Below, piece by piece: positions 56,778-64,000 of a stretch of DNA of 64,000 nt. The stretch is from Phellopilus nigrolimitatus (taxonomy: Eukaryota; Basidiomycota; Agaricomycetes; Hymenochaetales; Hymenochaetaceae): contig JAJOHG010000001.1 of the NCBI GenBank assembly GCA_021029095.1, positions 2,480,001 through 2,544,000 of the forward strand, written 5' to 3'. Made by a program: the position numbers and the translations under genes. The notes below the pieces were generated by a model. That model searched no databases. It was not told the DNA's origin and saw only the letters and a list, made by a program, of their open reading frames with translations. Positions within the stretch are counted from its first letter, which is position 1. The number at the start of each line of letters is the position of its first letter.

Positions 56778-58609
56778 CTACGCCTCTTCTTGTTTGTCGC
56801 CCGCCCCCAGCGCGCCCGCAAGCTTCGACTTGGACGGCATGGTCATCGTCGGCGGGAGGGTTGTGATGGGTGGAAGGAGCGACGCCGCCTGCGTGCGTGC
56901 GTTCTGTATGAGGAGCGCGTCCATGAGGACGAGACTTGCCATCGCCTCGACGATGGGCACTGCGCGGGGGACGACGCACGGGTCGTGCCGGCCGCGCGCG
57001 GCGAGCTCGCCCGCGGTGCCGTCGTACTGCGCGGTCGCCTGCGCGCGCGAGATCGTCGCGGGGCTCTTGAAGCCGACGCGCAGGTAGATGTCCTCGCCGT
57101 TCGTGATCCCGCCCTGCACGCCGCCGCTCCAGTTCGTCGCGGTGCCGAGGCGCCCGTCGGGCCGCAGCACGAACGCGTCGTTGTGCTTCGAGCCTGGCAC
57201 CTCCGTCCCGCGGAAGCCGGAGCCGATCTCGAAGGCCTTCGTCGCGGGGATGGAGAGCATCGCGTGCGCGAGCATGGCCTCGAACTTGTCGAAGACGGGC
57301 TCGCCGAGCCCCGATGGGACGTTACGCATGACGCAGGTGATCGTCCCGCCGATGGAGTCGTGTGCCTCTTTTGCGCGTATGATGCGCTGGTGGCGGAAAA
57401 ATAAAAAAAAGTCATTGAGAAAGATAAGAAAGACGGGAGAAAAATAAAGAACCTTCGTCATCCGTTCAGCTGTCTCGGGATGCGGACAACGTGTGGGCTG
57501 CTTGTCGACTGTCTCGCGTGTAACTGTCGAGAGTAGTTGCCTAAACTCAGGAGTCATCGCGTCTTCGACCTCGTCGTTCTCCTCGTCATGCGAGACCGAG
57601 CGCCCGCCGACGGACGCGGGGATGTGAATTTTTCCGACGGAGGACACGAACGCGACGATCTCGACGCCATGCACGAGCTTGAGGTAGCGTTCTGCAATCG
57701 CGCCCGCCGCAACACGTCCTTAAAGAGAATTAAGATAAAATTTAAGTCAGTCGCATACAGCCAAGCCCCTTCTCGTGATCCTCACCGATTGTTTCGCGCG
57801 CGCTGCTGCGTCCGCCACCACTGCTCGCCTTGACACCGTACTTCTCGAGATAGGTGTAGTCCGCATGGCTGGGGCGCGGGTAGAGGTCGGTCTCGGAGTA
57901 GTCCTTCGGGCGCTGGTCCTCGTTCTTGACGAGCAGGCCGATGGGCGTGCCGAGCGTGACGCCATGCTCGATGCCGGACTGCACGTGCACAAGGTCCTTC
58001 TCGTCGCGCTGTGCGGGGAAGGCGGTGCATGGGAGTAGCGAATGGAGGTTGTGAGACGCGAGGGATTTGTGCGCATATAGGGCGGGTTTTATTTCCGATG
58101 TGATTTCGGAGTCAGATGTAAGGCACAGCGATGCAGCCAGTGTTGCGGAGAATATCCACCCATGCCAGCGGACAGGACGGGATACGTCGCAGCGGAGGAT
58201 TAATTTGCATCAAATGGGATTAAAATTTGATGAAACATTCGATGGGCAATTTGCGGTATTTATTTTTTGTCGAAGTTAAAACCGGCAGTTGCGAAGCCAG
58301 GTAATGTGAAATCCGAGATCGAGACGCAGCAGAGTCGATGATCATTGAGCAAAACAGCAAATGAGATGAAAGAAGACAGAATCGACGTACAGGAGTGGTC
58401 AAATTGCTCTGGCCGGGTCTCCTTCTGCTGAGCTGGATCTGGATGTCTGTAGGTGACAGTTGCAGGCCCTGCGAAAGAACATGAGAATAGCTCGCTGATT
58501 TGTGTAATAACAAGCATACTGGGGGAACGCCGTCGACGATGCAGCCAACAGAGGCGCAGTGGCTCTCGCCGTAGGTGGTGACTCGGAAGAGGTGCCCGAA
58601 GGTAGACAT
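56778..58609 (-). CDS. ARO2: Chorismate synthase Aro2
   Basis: Last enzyme of the shikimate pathway, making chorismate for aromatic amino acids; fungal forms also reduce their own FMN. The start [20 protein letters not shown] continues [31 protein letters not shown], the first family signature. Then come [38 protein letters not shown] (second signature) and [20 protein letters not shown]. The third signature region is [20 protein letters not shown]. The C terminus [18 protein letters not shown] ends at 56778. The intron at 58009-58390 is much longer than any other in the window. It is divergent from the SAP30-like gene. Confidence 0.95.
58009..58390 (-). other. Unusually long (382 nt) ARO2 intron
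   Basis: The donor GTACGT follows NLTTP and the acceptor CCGCACAG precedes [12 protein letters not shown], restoring the conserved TTPR-EKD segment. Typical introns here are 50-65 nt. The extra sequence is AT-rich in the middle (58200-58270) and has no recognised coding exon. Confidence 0.85.
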
Positions 58610-58916
58610 GGCAGTTGCAGACAGAGGAGCGTGCGGCAGGTGCGAAGCGCGGACTTGGGGAAATGATTTTGTGCTCCAGGTGCGATTATATGCGGGCGTT
58701 AGACAGAGTGAGACGCAGCGCTGAGGACACCGGCCGCAAGACTGCAACAGCGGTGAGCAGCACGCCGTCGCCGTCGGGCACGGCGAGCAAATGCGTGCCC
58801 GCCGCTGTTAGTCGCCGAATATATCCGACTGTTTCGCACGCCCATTTCTCGGAGTGGCTCGGACGCGTTCAGACTTCAGGCGCGCGTGTGCGTCTTACAA
58901 GCACGCGTCGACATCC
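58610..58916. promoter_or_regulatory. Divergent promoter of ARO2 and the SAP30-like gene
   Basis: A 307 bp GC-rich interval between two outward start codons. No TATA box or known element is obvious; the assignment is by geometry. Confidence 0.35.
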
Positions 58917-59858
58917 ATGAGCTCCGCAAAGTCCGCCCTCGCTCCCAACAGCGCGCTCAGCGCCGCCCAGACCGGCCTTGCCAACACCCCCATCGCACCC
59001 GCCAGCGTCGCCTCAGGCTCGGGCTCGGGCTCAGGCCGCACTCGCCAGCAGGGCGGCCGCAAGAAGGCCGCCCCGCCCATCGAGCCCGACGCTCTCTACC
59101 GCGCCGAGGCCGCATCTGTGACCGCAGTGGTGAGCGCAGGCACGAAGCGCGCGGCGCAGGACGGTGGGGCCAGCGAACCGAGGAAACGAAAGCGCGTCGA
59201 CCACTCTTCGGCGGCGTTTCACGCCCAGGGTGGCGCGTCCGCGAACGCCAACAATGCAAACGCGAAGCAGCAGGCTGCTGCTGCTGCCAACAGTTCAGGC
59301 AGACAGGGCCCTGATGGGGAAGGCCACCCATCTCTTGTACGTCCAACGCTCAAAACTCATTAAAATGCCTTAGCAGACGCGACGCGTTAATTTGGATATT
59401 ATGATTCGCGTCTAAATTCTTTTCTTCAGGTGGAATTCTCGTCTTTGCCCACACCATCATTGTACCGATACATCATACATCACGATCTTGTGCCTGTCAT
59501 CTATCCGACGCCACTGACGGCGGACGACCCACCGCCTCCCGCGGCGCTGCTCGACCCGGCGCGCATGGCCTCACGCGCGCCGACACCTGCGCCATTGCTG
59601 GCTTCGACGACGCCGGCAAACCGACCGCGGCGGACACGCGAGACGAAGGAGGCGAGCCGGCGGCGGAGCACACGGCTGCTGGAGGAGGAGCAGCGAGGGG
59701 GCTTGGAGCAAGTGCCGGTCCTGGCTGACGTGGGAGAGTTGCACGGGGTGCTGGCGTCTATCGCACAGCGGCACTTTAAGGAGAGCAGCGTGAGGGAAGT
59801 GGACACGCTCGCGATGTTCCTGAACGCGGTGAAGGCGAAGAGTGGGGGATGGCGGTGA
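58917..59858 (+). CDS. SAP30-type Sin3-binding protein (histone deacetylase complex subunit)
   Basis: Predicted subunit of the Rpd3/Sin3 histone deacetylase complex. The N-terminal half is low complexity (Ser/Ala/Gly/Gln, with a basic KKAAPP and KRKRVDH nuclear signal). After one intron near 59338-59430, the Sin3-binding module reads VEFSSLPTPSLYRYIIHHDL and VPVIYPTPLTADDPPPPAAL. The C terminus has a Lys/Arg segment and HGVLASIAQRHFKESSVREV, which with DTLAMFLNAVKAK completes the SAP30 Sin3-binding helix pair. The start at 58917 is the first in-frame ATG giving a sensible N terminus. It ends at 59858. The role is inferred from the module. Confidence 0.82.
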
Positions 59859-60523
59859 TCATGAATGAGGACGATGTGAGAATAGAGTGTATTGTTTCTT
59901 TGACAGAAAGATGTTGTTGCCTGCTGGAACAGAGCTGTTACCTGCTGTTGCTGGGGAGAATGGATTTAGCAGGATTAGCGTCGAGTCGAATAGGCGCGTT
60001 GCATTCCTATTCGCCGCCATCTCGTCCTGTCGGCAGACGGTCAGCGTTGGTTGCAATTGGACGTCTGGATCTCTGATGGCGAAGCAAAAATAGCAGCGTC
60101 GTCGTCGGCGATGTCGCTGTCGTTGCTGTCGTGGTTGCGAACGCGATTTGGAACTCGCGAGTGACAAATAGTAGACTAGCAGCACGCGGACTTCGTTGCC
60201 ACGCTACCGCCACCCTTCTTAAGCCCCGCCTGTGCAGGCTTCCAGTCCTCTAGTCTCTTTCGCACTCACCACTTCCATCCTTTCGTCTTCACCGCAGCAG
60301 TGCTGCCTGGTTTCCCTTTTTTGTTTTGTTACTTTGTATGTTCATGTCTTTCTCTGTCTTTCGTGTCTTTGTGTCTGTGCATGCTCGCCGTGCATTGTGC
60401 TCATCCTCTCAATCTACAGCTTTCACCGAGGATCCTTACCCCACTCGTTCTTTTTTTATTCAACAACCGACCCTTTGAAGCTCGCATCTAGTCGACTTCC
60501 GCTTTTCAATCCAGTCTCGCAAG
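59859..60523. promoter_or_regulatory. Promoter and pyrimidine-rich leader of the secreted-protein gene
   Basis: The last 300 bases before 60524 are strongly C/T-rich (CTTTTTTGTTTTG, TCTTTCTCTGTC). This is typical of highly expressed basidiomycete genes with long CT-rich 5' leaders. The region 60050-60180 has GTCGT-type trinucleotide runs. No gene was recognised. Confidence 0.4.
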
Positions 60524-62001
60524 ATGAAGTTCTCTGCCGTTCTCTCTACTGTGCTTTTTGCGCTCGTCGCTACTGCCCTTGCTGACCCGAATGCTGGTCG
60601 CCAGGGTAATGTGCGTAGTATCTTCTTGCTTATAATTATATGTACTTATCCCCGCGGCGTGCTTGCAGGGAAAGGGTGGTGCCGGTGGTGCCGCTGCGGC
60701 CAAGAATGCGGGCGGAGCCGCGAAGGGAGCAGCCGCAAACAAAGGCGCAGCCGGTGGTAAAGGCGCTCAAGGCGGTCAAGGCGCCGCCGCGTCAAACACT
60801 GCTGCAGGCAATAACAAGTCATCTAGCACTGACACCGCAGCTGCTGCAGCAGCCAGCTCGGCCGCGTCGAATAATAACAACAACAATAACAACAACAACG
60901 GAGAGAACGCCAACAATGCGCAGAATTCGACGACCCTCGACCCTAAGGTGATCGCGACGGGCTTCGCACTCGACGGCCAGCAGACTCCCGCGGATGGCCA
61001 GGTCGCATCGCTCACCTCGACGAACAACTACATCAACTTCTGCCTCACGGTCAATAAGCCGCTCACGAATGGTCAGCAGGTCAAGGGAGGCTCGTGCAAC
61101 CCTGCTCCGATGGGTGTGATCGCCGCATCAACGAACATGCCCAGCGCGAAGTTCGCCTTCCCCGCGAATGGTCAGACCATCGCCGCGAACCAGGATTTCA
61201 CGATTAAGATGGCAATCAACAATCTCCAGGCTGGTAATTTCGTCAACGCCGAAGCGAATTACTATTCCGCGCCCCAGCAGTGCGTGTCTCAACTCTTCAG
61301 CCTGGTTCTTTGATGCTGAACTGTTTTTTCGTTTTTGTTTTTGATAGGGTCGATTCGACCGGGAACATCATCGGCCACTCGCATGTTGTTGTTGAGACGC
61401 TTAACGCGCTCGACCAGACGACGCCTTTAGACCCCACGAAGTTTGCGTTCTTTAAGGGCATCAATGGTGCGGCACAGAACGGCGTCATTACCGCAGACGT
61501 TACAGGCGGGCTCCCCGCGGGCGTATACCGCATGGCATCCATCAACTCTGCCGCAAACCACCAGCCGGTGCTTGTCGCCATTGCTCAGCACGGTTCGCTC
61601 GACGACATGGCCTACTTCACTGTCTCGGACAACGGCGCGGCCGCGAACAACTCGTCGGGCGGCGATGCCGCGGCATCGGCGAGCGCAGCTGCTGCGTCGT
61701 CGAGCTCGGCTGCAGGCAACAACAACAACGTATGTCGATTTTCCTCCTTATCTGCGCACGTCGTGCGTTCATACTAACCACTGGCTTTTCTTTCGGAAAG
61801 GGCGGAAACCAGGGTGGAAACAAGGGCGCCGCTGCTAATGCCGGTGCAGGTGCCAACAAGGGTGCTGCAGGAGGTGCTGCAGGTGCTAACAAGGGTGCTG
61901 CGGGAGCTGCTGCGGGTGGCAACAAGGGTGCTGCTGCAGGCGCCGGTGCGAAGGGCGGCGCAAAGGGTGGCAAGTTCCGCTTTGCGCGCGAACTCGACTA
62001 G
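60524..62001 (+). CDS. Secreted Gly/Ala/Asn-rich protein with one conserved core
   Basis: Residues 1-20 are a classic signal peptide ending ALA, followed by DPNAGRQ. A Gly/Ala/Lys low-complexity segment follows (GGAAAAKNAGGAAKGAA), then a run of about ten Asn. The conserved core of about 190 residues spans TLDPKVIATGFALDGQQTPA, GGSCNPAPMGVIAASTNMPS, GNIIGHSHVVVETLNALDQT, KFAFFKGINGAAQNGVITAD and GVYRMASINSAANHQPVLVA. The C terminus repeats GANKGAAGG-like units and ends KFRFARELD. Three introns sit at the low-complexity borders. Basidiomycete genomes encode several such proteins; the function is unknown. The CT-rich leader suggests strong expression. Confidence 0.75.
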
Positions 62002-62971
62002 GCGCTCGGCTCGAACACTGCACGAACTTTTAGAGGACTTGTTCTCGCCTCGTCCATGCATATCCTGACCTCTGTTGCCGGCCGGTGCCGTCTGTGTTAT
62101 TATCGTATCATATCCATACAAGATCTCGTGTTGCATGTCCCGCATTTATTTACGCTTTACGTCTTCTAGGGCCTTCGTCCTTCTTGCTGCATATGTTTCT
62201 CTGGTTGCGTTGTATAGTTCCCATTTCCCTGCTCTCTTCTAACTACCCCCACCCTTGTAGCTTCATGGTTGTGAAAATTGAACTTGAGGCGGCTTGGATC
62301 CTCCCTTTTTTCATATACTTTCTTTCGTGCCTGTATGAATCGTCTGAGTCTTCCAAACTTATGAGATCTGATGCGCGGCTTGGTGTTGATCGCTCAGCTG
62401 TTCCTTGTACAAGTGGTGAAATGGACAAAAAGTGCCTATCATGACGCGAACACTCGGTGTTTATTGGCGGCGTTGACGGCGATGAATCAGCCCACTAGAA
62501 GTAGAGAGGGCGCAGGATGGTGGTTGCGACGTGCGTCCGTTCGGCACTTCTCCAATACATATGTACGGTGTATTTTCGCACCTCTGTTCATTTGGAAAAG
62601 AAGTGCCGACTCGCTGCCTGTGGCCTGCATGTTTGTTATATGGATAGAGTCTGCTGATGAATAGTGCGGCGTGTATCGCGTGAACGGAAGCGGGGAGGAT
62701 GGCAATGTAAGTACAGTTTTACAGGCGTGCGAGATACTGAGTAGTAAAGTATATACAGTTACAGCGCTGACAAAGTGAGGATACAGGAACCTGGTGACAC
62801 GGGGGGAAGGGGAAAGTATCGCGCCGAGAATGATTGCAGAGTCCAGAGAAACGAAAATAATGAAGTGCTCTGCGCAGAAGACCAGCGATGATCAGACAGG
62901 AAAGCGAAGAAGCAGCAAAAGAATACGGTGCATTCCACAGACGGCAGACGGCCCTAGCGGCGCCTATACCG
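62002..62971. other. Intergenic, convergent 3' ends
   Basis: 970 bp between two gene ends. T-rich near 62130-62330, consistent with a 3' UTR of the secreted-protein gene. Nothing else was recognised. Confidence 0.4.
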
Positions 62972-63965
62972 CTATTCGGGCTCGGAGTCGGAGTCGTCGG
63001 CAGGACAACAGCAGCACACAACCGGCTCGCACTTCCACACCCACCACTGCGCGGCGGGACGCGCGGGCATTGGAAAGCAGGAACGCGCGCGCCGGGAGGA
63101 ACGTGTTTTCATTTGGTTGTCGTGGAAAGGGTCCGCCGGTGCGTGTAAAATAAGAATAGTGATGTAAGCCGAGAGAAGAAGAGAGTAGGAAGTTTAAACA
63201 ACGAGGATATAAATAAATTGCGTCAGAGGGTATGAGTATGTCTCGGCGAGCTCGGTGATGGAGGTAATAGAACAAACGAGTGCAAGCCGAAGTGGTTGGG
63301 GGGCCAAAAATGAACGGAAGGAAAGAAATACCCACATAGCCGTTGAGCAGTCTCCAAGGCCACTTGCCGAACACGGCTTCCTCGTCCTGCTTTTGCCCCA
63401 AACGTGCACGCCGACGCGCACGGCGAGCGTCGTCGTCATCTGCGAGCCCGTAAAGGCGCCGCTTCCGTGCTCCGAGCCGGGGTCCGGGCGCTTGAATCAG
63501 CGGGGTGCGCTCATTGGCGTTATTGCCATTCATTAACGCAGAAGGCGGTCCGCCGCCGTTCGATAACCTCGGTTTTTTCCTCCTTGCAGAGGGATAGGGA
63601 CCGGCTGTCTGCGGCGAGACGACCGGTTCGGCATCGCTCTCCTCGGGGTTATACCGCAGTGGCGCGGAGATAGACGAGGACGGCGACGAGTCGGCGGAGC
63701 ATTGGCCCGGCTGCTTGCTGTGCCGTAGCCCCGATGCGATGCGCACGCGCGAGCGGAAGCGGACGCGGAACGGCGTCGGCACGCCCCCGTCGTTTGTCGG
63801 GCTCGTCGCGAGCACGTGGGGCGCCGAGGGACCTGGCTCGGGCAGGTAAAGAGAGTCGGACAGGGAGCTGCGGCGCGTGCTTGTCCCCGTCCTCGGGGGC
63901 GGGAAATACGAGCTCGGGCTGAACGACGAGGGAGACATGTCATCCGCGGGCGTGGCGGCGCTCAC
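62972..63965 (-). CDS. Ser/Pro-rich protein of unknown function with a short hydrophobic segment
   Basis: From the ATG at 63965 the protein begins MSAATPADDMSPSSFSPSSY and is disordered (Ser/Pro-rich, then Arg-rich RRARRRARLGQKQDEE) for about 190 residues. After WPWRLLNGY (near 63345) the frame needs splicing. A following stretch in another frame (ALVCSITSITELAETYSYPL) looks membrane-associated. The most natural end is WWVWKCEPVVCCCPADDSDS with the stop at 62972. Exon borders after the first exon are uncertain. The acidic Cys-rich tail CCCPADDSDSEPE could be lipidated; that is speculation. No family was recognised. Confidence 0.5.
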
Positions 63966-64000
63966 GTGCAGGTGGAGGGCATTGCCAGGAGGTGGGAAGG

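Noticed and set aside
56790..57404. 204-codon plus-strand ORF opposite ARO2
   Set aside because: The opposite strand is a textbook chorismate synthase; the antisense frame is Arg/Ala/Asp-rich, as expected from GC-biased codons.

Overview
The window looks like a chromosomal segment of a filamentous basidiomycete, most likely an Agaricomycete. The genes are dense, interrupted by many 50-65 nt introns with short donors and branch-site-like CTRAY motifs. The proteins match single-copy fungal housekeeping families (Nic96, Rvs167, Yju2, Dot1, Arp5, Alg1, Hem3, Aro2) together with basidiomycete-type families: a CofD-like protein, a giant UvrD-like helicase with a TPR-like tail, a lineage-specific kinase and a four-helix membrane protein. 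No species is claimed. Gene models were spliced by eye.

Layout. 1-17.2 kb is an ordinary housekeeping block: the partial DNA polymerase alpha B subunit, nucleoporin Nic96, splicing factor Yju2, BAR-SH3 protein Rvs167, the H3K79 methyltransferase Dot1, a beta-hydroxyacid dehydrogenase, the INO80 subunit Arp5 and a Sec4/Rab8 GTPase. Several pairs are divergent and share 160-280 bp promoters. 18-29.5 kb is a zone of gene decay: a roughly 8.6 kb superfamily-1 helicase gene with about ten frameshifts, followed by a half-size ABC transporter with one frameshift before its H-loop. 29.7-37 kb holds SDO1 and ALG1, originally tail to tail but now separated by about 3.84 kb of inserted DNA. That insert is bounded by two 94%-identical copies of the ALG1 3' end. 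It contains an 83 bp foldback and a frameshifted kinase-like gene.

37-64 kb returns to housekeeping genes: the CofD-like protein, NFU1, HEM3, a UBE2W-type ubiquitin-conjugating enzyme, a copper-fist regulator, ISA1, a DUF7704-type membrane protein, chorismate synthase ARO2, a SAP30-like Sin3-binding protein, a secreted Gly/Ala-rich protein and a Ser/Pro-rich unknown. Within this stretch, 44.7-47.7 kb carries a tRNA-derived SINE-like element, a broken ATP-citrate lyase copy and a second diverged copy of the SINE-like tail. NFU1, HEM3, the copper-fist factor and ISA1 all concern Fe-S, heme or copper and lie within 15 kb, which may be chance.

The most unusual items are the 3.84 kb insertion between duplicated ALG1 ends, the SINE-like element beside the ATP-citrate lyase fragment, the multi-lesion helicase, microexons of 11 and 7 nt in HEM3 and the ubiquitin-conjugating enzyme gene, an intron directly after the start codon of the copper-fist gene, and two GC-AG introns.
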